A DNA stretch of 64,000 nucleotides from JBKECF01 sp047974375 (GTDB taxonomy: Bacteria > Bacillota > Clostridia > Lachnospirales > CAMZNU01): positions 62,001 through 126,000 of the forward strand of contig JBKECF010000052.1 of the NCBI GenBank assembly GCA_047974375.1. The letters are read 5' to 3'. The translations under genes were made by a program, and so were the position numbers. Positions 9,168-17,695 of the stretch are shown in pieces. The notes under the pieces were generated by a model. That model had not been told where the DNA came from. It worked only from the letters and a program-made list of their open reading frames with translations, and ran no database searches. The stretch's first letter is position 1; each line of letters begins with the position of its first letter.

Positions 9168-9791
9168 TTAAAATATTCGTTCTAAAATACGACGCTTTGT
9201 CGCCTGTATATGGTCATGCAAGGCAACAGATGCTTTTTCCATTTGCAAGTTTTCCAAATAGTTTAAAATGTATAAATGCTCATTATATGTAACATCTATG
9301 GAATTACCCATTTTTCCACTCATGACACGTACACGATGGTTTTGTTCGGTTATTTCTTCATATAAATCGGTCATATATTTATTATTGTATGCGGAAATTA
9401 AAAACTTATGAAATTCGTCATCTAATAGATTTGCTTCCTCTTCAGAGAACGTTTTACGGCTGTATCTATCTTTAAACTGGAATATTTTTTCCATACTTAA
9501 ATTTTGCCCATACTTTGAAAGGGCAGCCGGTTCAATAACCTCTCTTACTTGAAAAACCTGCAATATATTTTTCATTGTTATTTGGGTTATGAAAATCCCC
9601 TTTTTAGGTATTATCTTTATATAGCCCTCATCTTCTATTCTAGTTAAGGCTTCTCGTATTGGTGTTCTGCTCATGTCTAGTTCGTCAATGATTTTTTTTT
9701 CGTCTAAATACGTTCCAGGCTCTAATTCACAGTTAATTATTTTGCCTTTAATATGACTATATGCTTTTTGCTTCAAAGTTACTTTTGCCAT
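9168..9791 (-). CDS. GntR-family transcriptional regulator (FCD type)
   Basis: DNA-binding regulator with an N-terminal winged helix (GTYLDEKKIIDELDMSRTPIREAL, residues about 25-48) and an all-helical FCD-type ligand domain. The ATG at 9791 is preferred: AAAGG sits 9 nt upstream of it, while the in-frame ATG at 9800 directly abuts that box. Length 207 aa is normal. No metabolic operon adjoins it; the divergent neighbour is an AI-2E-type permease, so either that gene or itself is the likely target. Confidence 0.88.
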   Translation of the reverse strand: MAKVTLKQKAYSHIKGKIINCELEPGTYLDEKKIIDELDMSRTPIREALTRIEDEGYIKIIPKKGIFITQITMKNILQVFQVREVIEPAALSKYGQNLSMEKIFQFKDRYSRKTFSEEEANLLDDEFHKFLISAYNNKYMTDLYEEITEQNHRVRVMSGKMGNSIDVTYNEHLYILNYLENLQMEKASVALHDHIQATKRRILERIF

Positions 9792-9845
9792 TTGTCCCAT
9801 CCTTTCTACTTATATTTTAAAAAATTAAATTGGTTTTGTCTAGGG

Positions 9846-9868
9846 TATGTACATATTTTATATAAAAT
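9846..9868. promoter_or_regulatory. Palindromes in the divergent gntR/permease promoter region
   Basis: Two overlapping perfect palindromes lie here: TATGTACATA (9846-9855) and ATTTTATATAAAAT (9855-9868). GntR dimers bind short palindromes in such divergent regions, so this is a candidate autoregulatory operator. AT richness makes the second less specific. Confidence 0.3.
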
Positions 9869-9931
9869 AGTATTATTAAGTAGTTAAAAAATAATTTAAA
9901 TATTCATTAAGTGCTAAATGTGGAGGAATTA

Positions 9932-11137
9932 ATGAAAAATAATAATTTTGATAAAAAGTATGTGCAAGTGGCAATGCTTAGTTTTATTGTAATAGTAGGG
10001 GCAATTATTTTTGGAGTAGCTTTATGGAATATTGAAATAGTAATGAAAAAGTTAAGTATAATAAAAAACTCTGCATTAAATATATTATCGCCATTTTTTG
10101 TTGGGTTTTGTATTGCTTATTTATTAAATCCAGGAGTAAGAGAAACGGAAAAACTTTTTCAGAAAATGTTTTCTATTAAAAAAGAAAAAGTTTATAGAGG
10201 GTTATCTATTTTACTTGTTTATTTTATTGCTTTTATTTTCTTTGCTATTTTAGTTACATCAATAGTGCCAAGTGTTGCCTATAGCATAGAGGAGATAGTA
10301 ACTAAATTACCAAAAAATCTAGAGCTCTTACAACAGGAAATAAATACATTTTTAAACAATAACATGGTTGCAATTGGTAGTTTAACGGATTTTATTAATA
10401 ATATATCTCCTAGTAGTTTTACTTTTAATGATTTAGCAACGTACATATTAGCGCCAATAAACAACGTTTTATTAAATATACCAGAAATTGCCTCTAAGAT
10501 TATAGTAGGAACTATAAATTTAGCTAGTATATTTTTTAAATTTATTTTAGGAATAGTTATTTCCGTGTATATGATATATGATAAGGAACATTTTTCAAAT
10601 GTCCTTAAACGTATACTTTTTACCTTTACAAAGGAGAAGGTAGCAAGTAAAACAATGAAGTTAGCTCGTTTATCTAACTCAAAATTTGAAAGATTTATAG
10701 TAGGGAAAACTATAGACTCTATTATAATAGGCACATTATTTTATGTAGCTTGTAAGTTGTTATCTATTGAATATGCAATGTTATTGGCGTTAATAATTGC
10801 TATAACAAATATGATACCATATTTTGGACCTTTTATAGGGGCGGTTCCGGTTACTCTTATAGTTGCACTAACAAATTTAAGTGATGTAGTGCCTGTGATT
10901 ATATTAATTATAATATTGCAACAATTTGATGGTATAATTTTAGGGCCTAAAATTTTAGGCGACTCAGTTGGGTTAAAGCCTATCAGCATTATATTAGCTA
11001 TTTTAGTAGGTGGAGGCCTTTTTGGTGCAGTGGGTATGTTTTTGGGAGCACCGATATTAGCTATTATTACTACAATAATTAGTGGAATAATGGATATAAA
11101 GGAAAGAGGTAATAGTGTTGAAAAAAATAAGGTTTAA
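9932..11137 (+). CDS. AI-2E-family membrane permease (PerM/YtvI type)
   Basis: Polytopic inner-membrane protein of the AI-2E exporter superfamily; the substrate of most members is unknown. About eight hydrophobic segments are visible, with the family pattern of a large extracytoplasmic segment after the third (VPSVAYSIEEIV onward). The conserved C-terminal block FDGIILGPKILGDSVGLKPISIILAI follows. The ATG at 9932 has GGAGG at the right distance; a GTG at 9911 has no ribosome binding site. 401 aa. It overlaps the next gene by 23 bp. Confidence 0.82.
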   Translation: MKNNNFDKKYVQVAMLSFIVIVGAIIFGVALWNIEIVMKKLSIIKNSALNILSPFFVGFCIAYLLNPGVRETEKLFQKMFSIKKEKVYRGLSILLVYFIAFIFFAILVTSIVPSVAYSIEEIVTKLPKNLELLQQEINTFLNNNMVAIGSLTDFINNISPSSFTFNDLATYILAPINNVLLNIPEIASKIIVGTINLASIFFKFILGIVISVYMIYDKEHFSNVLKRILFTFTKEKVASKTMKLARLSNSKFERFIVGKTIDSIIIGTLFYVACKLLSIEYAMLLALIIAITNMIPYFGPFIGAVPVTLIVALTNLSDVVPVIILIIILQQFDGIILGPKILGDSVGLKPISIILAILVGGGLFGAVGMFLGAPILAIITTIISGIMDIKERGNSVEKNKV

Positions 11138-12014
11138 GAATACTACAAAAGGGAATATATTTTTTTTTAGTACATTCATATACGGAATTTTTTTAGCACC
11201 ATTTTTGCTTTACTTCATTGTGTTATTTACGCCGATGATGGAAAATGATAATGTATTACAGTTAATGGCATCTAGTTTGGTTTTGACAGGGATACCGACA
11301 ATTTTATACATTTCTTTAGGTAAAAGTGTAATTATTCCTTGTAAGCCTTTAAGCTTAAAAAACATAATATTAATTATTATATTCTCTTTAACAATTTTGC
11401 CATTTTCTGGATTTATATCACATATAAGTACTCTTTTTGGCGAAAATGTTTCTGCTGAAATTATGATTGAATTAGAAAGAGTAAAATTTTTTCCTGGATT
11501 AATAGCAATTGCTGTTTTGCCAGCTGTTTTTGAAGAACTATTTATGCGTGGGATTATTCAAAATTTTTATATTAATGTTAAACCGAGTTACTTGTTCGTA
11601 ATTAATGGATTTTTATTTGGTATTTTTCATGGGAATTTTCAACAGTTCTTTTATGCAATGATTTTAGGTATAGCTTTTTCTATGTTGGTTTATTACACTA
11701 AATCGATATTTTCATCAATTTTGGCGCACTTCGTAGTAAATGGATCGCAGTTTGTGGTGATATATCCTATGCTTAACGCTAATACTGACTTAATAGACGT
11801 AACAGATGAAATAACTGCGAGCTATATTGTAAGTGTTATTTTATTTACTATAGTAGCTATTTATGTGTTTAAAAAAATTTGTAGTACTTCATATGATAAT
11901 GAAAATAAATATTGTGTGAAATCTATTCAATCTTATGAGTCGCCATTTACAGCTAGTTTTTTTATTATGTCTATAGTAATAGTGTGTATTATCTTATTTT
12001 TTTCATATATTTAA
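11115..12014 (+). CDS. CPBP-family intramembrane metalloprotease
   Basis: Multi-spanning membrane protein of the CPBP (CAAX-protease and bacteriocin-processing, Abi) family. Motif 1 EELFMRG (residues about 140-146), motif 2 FGIFHGN (about 173-179) and motif 3 LAHFVVN supply the conserved Glu, His and His/Asn. The start is GTG at 11115 (SD AGAGGT) or TTG at 11118, both inside the upstream permease gene, implying translational coupling. Family roles include protein maturation and bacteriocin immunity; the target here is unknown. Confidence 0.85.
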   Translation: MLKKIRFKNTTKGNIFFFSTFIYGIFLAPFLLYFIVLFTPMMENDNVLQLMASSLVLTGIPTILYISLGKSVIIPCKPLSLKNIILIIIFSLTILPFSGFISHISTLFGENVSAEIMIELERVKFFPGLIAIAVLPAVFEELFMRGIIQNFYINVKPSYLFVINGFLFGIFHGNFQQFFYAMILGIAFSMLVYYTKSIFSSILAHFVVNGSQFVVIYPMLNANTDLIDVTDEITASYIVSVILFTIVAIYVFKKICSTSYDNENKYCVKSIQSYESPFTASFFIMSIVIVCIILFFSYI

Positions 12015-12037
12015 GGAAGTATATAGAAATAATAAAA

Positions 12038-12083
12038 ATTAGCCCTAACCAAAGTTTCAAAATTACGTTTGGATAGGGCAATT
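12038..12083. terminator. Terminator after the CPBP protease gene
   Basis: An imperfect 16-bp stem pairs 12038-12053 (ATTAGCCCTAACCAAA) with 12068-12083, with two mismatches and a T-rich 3' side. It can serve the plus-strand gene and the minus-strand reading frame that ends at 12085. Confidence 0.65.
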
Positions 12084-12084
12084 A

Positions 12085-12657
12085 TTATGTTATATCTGTT
12101 TTACGTAAGTATAGTCCTTCTGTAGTAGTAAGATTCTTAACTAGGGATAAGTTATTGAAGATAAAGCAACCTAAGCTAAAGCCTGATATATCTAAAATTA
12201 TATCGAGGGTTGTAAAATAAATTGTGATATCACAATAGTCCTTTAAAGATAGGTTTATAAGGTATATAAATAAATTTAAAGTCATTTGGTTAAGTTTATG
12301 AGTGTAAGAGTATCTATGTGTTTTTTTATTTTCAATAAAGCTATTCTTATCAAAAGTAAATCCCACAATTGTGTTTTCTGCAAATTCATCAAGTTCAAAA
12401 AAAATACTACTACAGAAATATACACCATTATCGTAGCCGGCTAGCGTAAATATTATTTTCATAAATGCATCTGAGTAGTATTCATAGTTGAAATTGTTAA
12501 ATGTAAATCTGTTTTAGGTATCCTTAAAGTAGTTATTTAATTCGCTGTGATTAGTCTGGCAATCTAGTTGGAAAAAATTAGTATAAATCATAGCATTGTT
12601 CATTGTCACGGGTAATATATCTATTCGGTAATAGTATTTACTTAGTGTCTCTGCCAT
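12085..12657 (-). pseudogene. Unknown gene interrupted by one in-frame stop codon
   Basis: From ATG 12657 the minus strand reads 47 codons (MAETLSKYYYRIDILPVTMN...) to a TAA at 12514-12516. It then stays open in the same frame for 143 more codons to 12085. Only one stop codon breaks a 191-codon frame; the downstream part alone has an ATG at 12462 with no ribosome binding site. I do not recognise the family. It has no signal peptide or membrane helix and many aromatic and Asn residues. It lies after the rpiR-type gene on the same strand, with a weak upstream SD. Recent nonsense decay or a sequencing error would both fit. Confidence 0.6.
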
Positions 12658-12703
12658 TTTTATCTAGAGATGCCTGTCTTTTACCTTTTTATCTTTGAGT
12701 TTC

Positions 12704-13618
12704 TTATTTATTTTTTTTATTTAATGAACCTTCTAAATGAGCCTCGCGTATATAATATGCAGTTTCATAAATATTATGTTTATTCCATAACTCTTCAAGT
12801 TTGTCAAAGTTTTTAAGAATTTCTTCTTTATTATTTAAGGATAGTGCAACTAATAGACCATTTATTATTGTCATGGGACCAACTAAACTATCTACAACAG
12901 AAATCATGTCACTTTTGGCTAATAACATATAGTCTGATAGTTTGGCTACAGGAGCAAGGCTGCTGTCTGTAAGAGATATGGTTGTCATGCCAATGCTTTT
13001 TGCGTACTCAAGCCCTTGAATAGTTCTGCGACTATATCTAGGGAAACTAATACAGAAACATAAAGAATCTGTACCGCCCTTTATTAATTGTTCGAAAATT
13101 TCTGCTTTACTACCGATTTCAACAAATTCAACATCAAATAACATAAGATTTAAATAAAAATACATAAAGCTACCTAGAGCTGATGAACTTCGACCTGCTA
13201 AAATATAAATTTTTTTAGCTTTTGTCATTTGCTTTACAACATTATCAAATTCATCGTAATTTACCTCATTTAATGTTTTATGTATTCTATCTGCGTCACG
13301 TTCCATTATTATTCTTAGAGGGTGTTTGTTTTTATTTTGAGTGCGTTCAGCTGTAAGTTCCATTCTTTGTCGTGGAGTTAATTCGCTTTTTACAATTTCT
13401 TCCAAAGCTTTCTGGAACCTGGGATATCCATCGTAACCTAATTCTATTGCAAACCTTACTACTGTTGACTCGCTTACTCCAACAACGTCAGACAATTTTG
13501 CAGCTGTTAAGTATACAGATTTTTCATAGTGTTCAAGTAAATAATTTGCTATTTTTTTTTGTCCTTTACTAAAATCTTCCATATGGTGATTGATTCTTGC
13601 TAATAGATTTTTTTCCAT
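12704..13618 (-). CDS. MurR/RpiR-family transcriptional regulator
   Basis: Sugar-phosphate-responsive regulator: an N-terminal RpiR-type helix-turn-helix (LSDVVGVSESTVVRFAIELGYDGYPRFQ, residues about 42-69, given in two halves LSDVVGVSESTVVR and FAIELGYDGYPRFQ) and a C-terminal SIS domain (KKIYILAGRSSSALGSFM; FCISFPRYSRRTIQG). 304 aa is slightly long because of a linker. It starts 3 nt after the rnc stop, with its SD inside the rnc end (AGAGAGGTAATT), so it is coupled to rnc. No sugar genes adjoin. Confidence 0.87.
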   Translation of the reverse strand: MEKNLLARINHHMEDFSKGQKKIANYLLEHYEKSVYLTAAKLSDVVGVSESTVVRFAIELGYDGYPRFQKALEEIVKSELTPRQRMELTAERTQNKNKHPLRIIMERDADRIHKTLNEVNYDEFDNVVKQMTKAKKIYILAGRSSSALGSFMYFYLNLMLFDVEFVEIGSKAEIFEQLIKGGTDSLCFCISFPRYSRRTIQGLEYAKSIGMTTISLTDSSLAPVAKLSDYMLLAKSDMISVVDSLVGPMTIINGLLVALSLNNKEEILKNFDKLEELWNKHNIYETAYYIREAHLEGSLNKKNK

Positions 13619-13620
13619 AA

Positions 13621-14307
13621 TTACCTCTCTATATATTTATTTTTTAACAGAAAATTCTTTGCACTATTTTGCTCAGCTTCTTTTTTAGTTTTACCTATAC
13701 CTGTACCTATTATTTTATTATTATGTAAGGCATTAACAGTGAAAATTTTTTTATGAGCTGGCCCTTCTTCTTTAATTATTTCATATGTAGTTGGGACTTG
13801 ACTTTTTGCTTGTATTATTTCTTGTAAAAAAGTTTTATAGTCTTGTATTTCAAAGGAACTTTCAATAGCTTTTATGTAGCCTTGAAATAGTGAGATGATT
13901 ATTTTTTGTACATTGGCAAAATCTGAATCTAAATACACAGCGCCAATTGATGCTTCAAATAAGTCTGCTAAAATTGAATCTCTTTCATTACCACCATTTA
14001 AACGTTCTCCTTTACCGAGTTTTAGATACTTACCTAAGTTTAATTGGCGACTCATTTTTGCGAATGACTCTTCACATACAACTACTGCTCTATATTTACT
14101 AAGTTGACCTTCTGTTAAGTTGGGATAGTTTTTATATAAATAATCACTAATAACTAATTCTAGTACCGCATCACCTAAAAACTCTAGTCTTTCATTTGAA
14201 AATAATTGATTAATATTTCTTTCATTTGCATATGAACTATGAGTAAAGGCTTCGTGAATTAGTTTTTTATTTTTAAAAGTATAACCAAATATATTTTCTT
14301 CGGGCAT
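13621..14307 (-). CDS. rnc: Ribonuclease III
   Basis: Double-strand-specific endoribonuclease for rRNA and mRNA processing. The signature NERLEFLGDAVLELV (residues about 38-52) holds the catalytic acidic cluster. A second acidic site DLFEASIGAVYLD follows, then a C-terminal dsRBD with KKEAEQNSAKNFL. The ATG at 14307 is preceded by AAAGGAGGCAAAA and gives 228 aa; an in-frame ATG at 14331 lacks an SD. acpP lies upstream on the same strand, as in many Firmicutes, but a hairpin separates them. Confidence 0.95.
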   Translation of the reverse strand: MPEENIFGYTFKNKKLIHEAFTHSSYANERNINQLFSNERLEFLGDAVLELVISDYLYKNYPNLTEGQLSKYRAVVVCEESFAKMSRQLNLGKYLKLGKGERLNGGNERDSILADLFEASIGAVYLDSDFANVQKIIISLFQGYIKAIESSFEIQDYKTFLQEIIQAKSQVPTTYEIIKEEGPAHKKIFTVNALHNNKIIGTGIGKTKKEAEQNSAKNFLLKNKYIER

Positions 14308-14480
14308 TTTTTGCCTCCTTTTGGTATGCATTTTATTGGATAATCATTTTTTTATAAAGTGATTTTTTTAAAAGAAGAAATTGCATATTTACTATATTTT
14401 TACATGAAAAATAGTAAATAAAAACAATTCCTAACAAAATGCAGGAAATGTTTTGGGAAAAATTATTTAACTTAATTGCT

Positions 14481-14520
14481 AAATATAGCAAAGAATTTTA
14501 TTAAAATCTTTGCTATATTT
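14481..14520 (-). terminator. Terminator between acpP and rnc
   Basis: A nearly perfect 20-bp self-complementary hairpin: 14481-14500 pairs with 14501-14520 with one bulge (core AAATATAGCAAAG/CTTTGCTATATTT). It lies 12 bp after the acpP stop on the minus strand. It would separate highly expressed acpP from rnc. Confidence 0.7.
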
Positions 14521-14532
14521 AAAAAATTGCTA

Positions 14533-14766
14533 TTACTCAGCAGTAGCTTCCTCGATAAATTTAACTGCATCACCAACGGTTTTAATTTTTTCAGTATCGT
14601 CAGCGGAGAATTCGATGTCATATTCTTCTTCTAATTCAGAGATTATTTCAAATAAATCTAAAGAGTCAGCTCCTAAATCTTCCTCGAAAGTTGTTTCAGC
14701 TGTAATTTCTTCAACATCTACACTTAATTGTTCTGTAACGATTTCTACTATCTTGTCATATACCAT
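14533..14766 (-). CDS. acpP: Acyl carrier protein
   Basis: Small acidic carrier of fatty-acid intermediates. The 4'-phosphopantetheine attachment motif GADSLD (Ser at residue about 36) sits in the expected place. 77 aa, standard length. RBS AGGAGTGTTTAAAA. It has its own terminator and no fab genes nearby, so it appears to be a single-gene transcript. Confidence 0.97.
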   Translation of the reverse strand: MVYDKIVEIVTEQLSVDVEEITAETTFEEDLGADSLDLFEIISELEEEYDIEFSADDTEKIKTVGDAVKFIEEATAE

Positions 14767-14881
14767 TTTTAAACACTCCTAAACTTTTATGATTTATATT
14801 ACACAACTAATATACTAAATAGCTGTAAAATATACAAGTATTTTTTGATTTAATTTTAAACATATTTATTCTAAACTACAA

Positions 14882-16264
14882 TTAGCTAACATAATTAAAT
14901 GGATTTTGAGTTTTACCATTAACACGTACTTCGAAATGAATATGGTTCCCAGTGCTTCTGCCTGTTGAACCAACTTTGGCAATAGTCTGTCCTTGAGCTA
15001 CTCTCTCTCCTACAGAAACGGTTAATTTGCTATTATGTCCGTAGTAAGTTTGATACCCATTTTCATGATCGATAATAACAAGATAACCGTATCCTCGCAT
15101 CCAACCTGCATGCTTAACTACTCCTCCGTCGGAGGCAATAACATTTGTTCCGTAAGGTAGTGCAATATCAACACCTGCATGTCTACCACCTCTGGTTTTA
15201 TAGGTGTCGCTTAATCTCCCGCGTGATTTACAAGGATATATAAAGGAGCCTAAAGCTTTTTTAGGTGGAATTTTAGCAGTGCCAATTTCCATAACTGTGG
15301 CACTAGGCTCTACTAAAATTTTTTCTTCCAAAGTAGTTATGTTTGATTCTATGCCATTTACTTTTGTAACTTTTTCCGTTACTTCCCTTACACCAGATTT
15401 GCCCTCTGTTATTAGTTTTGAATATGTAACATATTCATTGGGGTTTTCAATAAACTCTATAGGCGATTCGGCTTCAGTTTCGTAAGTGACTATGTCTGTA
15501 GTTTCAACTGATATAAAAGGGACAGCCTTTGAAAGAGTTAAAGTATCGTCAATATGGATTAAGTCATCTTCTGTTAAGTTATTTAAAGCTAGCACATCAT
15601 CAATTACTAAATTGTTCTCTTGTGCAATATCCCATATAGTGTCATTTTCCTGCACAATATAAGACACTTCCTTTTTTTTATTTGATGAAAGAATATTTTT
15701 TATTTCAGCGGTATTTTTAACATCATCTTCGTCAATGTACTTCTCGTTGTATTGAATATCTTCAATAGCGTCTGCAGCTATTGAATTTTCTGTTTTATAT
15801 TTAGCTTCTAATTCATTAACATAGCTTTCTATAGAGGTGTAATCTTCTATATACCCTAAGGGCTCGTTATCAACTACAACTTCATAGGCTTTTATATCAT
15901 AAAAATCATTATTATTAAAAGCTTCAACTATTTCATTTTCATTACTAAGGTTTGTTTTGGATGCCTTAGTAGTATTAATTTCAACTGTATTTTCTAGGCT
16001 GATGTCTTTTTTTATAGATTTGCTAACTTCATTTTGTATCGTAGTTAACAGTTGCTCCTCTGACTCATAGTCAATAGATGAAACATTTCCTATTACCTCA
16101 TTATTGGCCACAATTTCAAAGGCATCCTTTGGTATTAAATTGTCTGCTAATGTTATAAATGCATTTGAGACAAAAATAACTGACATAGATACTCCAAAGA
16201 AAGTACCGATTTGTATTATATGACTTTTATTATATGATTTAATTAGCGGTGAAGATCTTAACAT
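14882..16264 (-). CDS. M23 murein endopeptidase with LysM and G5 domains
   Basis: Cell-wall hydrolase or wall-remodelling protein. Order of parts: a short cytosolic N-terminus, a signal or anchor helix (residues about 20-40), an N-terminal extracellular region, a LysM domain (YIVQENDTIWDIAQENN, about 203-219), a G5 domain (about 265-325), and a C-terminal M23 peptidase. The zinc ligands are seen in GRHAGVDIALPYGT and NHIHFEVRVNG. All key histidines are present, so it should be active. 460 aa. RBS AGGAGGAAATAATT. Alone on the minus strand with about 300 bp upstream. Confidence 0.92.
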   Translation of the reverse strand: MLRSSPLIKSYNKSHIIQIGTFFGVSMSVIFVSNAFITLADNLIPKDAFEIVANNEVIGNVSSIDYESEEQLLTTIQNEVSKSIKKDISLENTVEINTTKASKTNLSNENEIVEAFNNNDFYDIKAYEVVVDNEPLGYIEDYTSIESYVNELEAKYKTENSIAADAIEDIQYNEKYIDEDDVKNTAEIKNILSSNKKKEVSYIVQENDTIWDIAQENNLVIDDVLALNNLTEDDLIHIDDTLTLSKAVPFISVETTDIVTYETEAESPIEFIENPNEYVTYSKLITEGKSGVREVTEKVTKVNGIESNITTLEEKILVEPSATVMEIGTAKIPPKKALGSFIYPCKSRGRLSDTYKTRGGRHAGVDIALPYGTNVIASDGGVVKHAGWMRGYGYLVIIDHENGYQTYYGHNSKLTVSVGERVAQGQTIAKVGSTGRSTGNHIHFEVRVNGKTQNPFNYVS

Positions 16265-16516
16265 TAATTATTTCCTCCTGAACAAAAATAATTAAACTTT
16301 CTAGGATTTTTGCCTGTGAGAAAGAATATTATTTTAGAATATTACATTTTTGTTACAAAAGTATTCTATACTACTAATGGAAGAAAATCAATATAAAATT
16401 TTAAATTAATAGAATAGGCTGTTTAAGGGCTTTAAAATATGTAACAGATGGCATATGTGCCGTGCAGGATGAAAGATTATAGGATTTAATATTTGTAATA
16501 TTTTGTTAATAATAGT
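16265..16516. other. Intergenic upstream region of the M23 peptidase
   Basis: The gap between the M23 gene and the hairpin at 16517 holds no credible ORF. It contains a short GGCA-TATG-TGCC hairpin at about 16450-16461 and AT-rich promoter-like sequence. I could not recognise a riboswitch, including the c-di-AMP type often found before wall hydrolases. Confidence 0.4.
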
Positions 16517-16563
16517 AAAAACCTTTATAAAGACACGTCATTAAGTGCTTTACAAAGGTTTTT
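16517..16563 (-). terminator. Terminator of the copper-amine-oxidase-like gene
   Basis: A 16-bp stem with one mismatch pairs 16517-16532 with 16548-16563; on the minus strand it ends in TTTTT. It lies 4 bp after the stop codon at 16568. Confidence 0.82.
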
Positions 16564-16567
16564 GATT

Positions 16568-17485
16568 TTATCTTGTGCCACGTTTAATTTCAACTGATTT
16601 TCCTGTTTTTGCATCATAAAGAAGAATTTCAACATCATTTACTTTTGTAATGTTATTATTTTCATCTGTATAAACTTTCTTAATAATTACTTTTACAAAA
16701 TCGTCGTTTTGTAAAATAATTTTATAGTTAACACTAAAAGAGTTATTAGAGGTATCGTAGATATCATTTAATTTTGTGATTATTTGCTCAGATATAATTG
16801 GAGAAACTTCTTCGTTAGTAAGTTTGCTTATTGTAGTTTCTACTGAATTATCTGATGGGTTGAATTCAGAAAATTCATCTAGAGTTGGTACGGTAGGTGT
16901 AATTGGCTCATATTTGTCTAAATCCCTTTCGCCATTTGGTTGACTATCCGTATCAAGTGCAGGCATAGTAGGTGTAATCGTTTCATATTTATCCATATCC
17001 CTTTCACCGTTAAGATTAACATCTGTATTTTCTTGTTTAGATATATCTTCAGTAGGCTTACTAGGGTCTACTACAGGCACTTCAAATAGCATTGTACCAA
17101 ATTCTTCAGGTATATAAGCGTTGTTATCTACAATTATTGTGGAATTCTCTAGTTCTACAATTTTTGGATCAGAGCCATTAATATTTGAATAATATTTTTT
17201 AGATCCAACGGTTGCTTTGAATTCGTTTGAGGCTTTGGTAAATATAACTGCCTTGTTGTTTTTATCCCATGTTATTTCATAACCAAGTTGTTCGCCGTAT
17301 GGTCGAGCCATAACATACAAAGCTTCTTCTTCTGTATTTTCTTCTGCTATTTTTAAAGTTGTTATATTACTTTGTAAACTTATGCCTTCTACGACACCCA
17401 GCTCAGGTTTAGCTGGGCTTTCTGCAAAAATAAGGGTGCTCATTAACATTGTTGCACCTAAAGTTAAAATTGAAAATTTTTTCAT
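16568..17485 (-). CDS. Secreted copper-amine-oxidase N-domain-like protein with tandem repeats
   Basis: An exported 305-aa protein. A signal peptide (MKKFSILTLGATMLMSTLIFA) ends near residue 21. Residues about 50-135 match the copper-amine-oxidase-like N-terminal domain of Clostridia (MARPYGEQLGYEITWDKNNKAVIF; NNAYIPEEFGTMLF), usually a wall or surface module without oxidase activity. Then come two repeats of NGERD-DKYE-ITPT-P-LD (about residues 159-206), Pro/Thr/Asp rich, and a C-terminal beta-rich domain. No sortase signal is present. Single-gene unit: good RBS (AGGAGGAAAAACATT) and own terminator. Surface role is inference. Confidence 0.75.
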   Translation of the reverse strand: MKKFSILTLGATMLMSTLIFAESPAKPELGVVEGISLQSNITTLKIAEENTEEEALYVMARPYGEQLGYEITWDKNNKAVIFTKASNEFKATVGSKKYYSNINGSDPKIVELENSTIIVDNNAYIPEEFGTMLFEVPVVDPSKPTEDISKQENTDVNLNGERDMDKYETITPTMPALDTDSQPNGERDLDKYEPITPTVPTLDEFSEFNPSDNSVETTISKLTNEEVSPIISEQIITKLNDIYDTSNNSFSVNYKIILQNDDFVKVIIKKVYTDENNNITKVNDVEILLYDAKTGKSVEIKRGTR

Positions 17486-17615
17486 AATGTTTTTCCTCCT
17501 AAATATATTAAATTTATTTAAGTAAATATTTTTTATTTTTTACTTATTATATAATATCGCATATTTTTAAAAAAAGTTCCAATTTTAAAAAAATAAAAAC
17601 TTTTATAAATCTAAA

Positions 17616-17632
17616 ATGTGATATATATCATT
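17616..17632. promoter_or_regulatory. Candidate CRP/FNR-type operator upstream of asrA
   Basis: TGATATATATCA (17619-17630) is a perfect 12-bp palindrome flanked by ATG and TTT. It resembles the TGTGA-N6-TCA layout of CRP/FNR-family sites and lies about 65 bp before the asrA start. The regulator is unknown. Confidence 0.4.
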
Positions 17633-17695
17633 TTAAAAAAAATATTTTGTAGTAAAATTAAATTGTATAAAAAATAACGAATGGAAGGTGAAAAA

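Noticed and set aside
10279..10734. 151-residue minus-strand ORF and similar long antisense frames over the AI-2E permease
   Set aside because: Low-complexity mirror of a hydrophobic gene; the plus-strand frame has a proper start, RBS and family motifs.
13895..14107. Plus-strand ORF inside rnc
   Set aside because: Shadow of ribonuclease III, whose catalytic motifs are intact on the minus strand.
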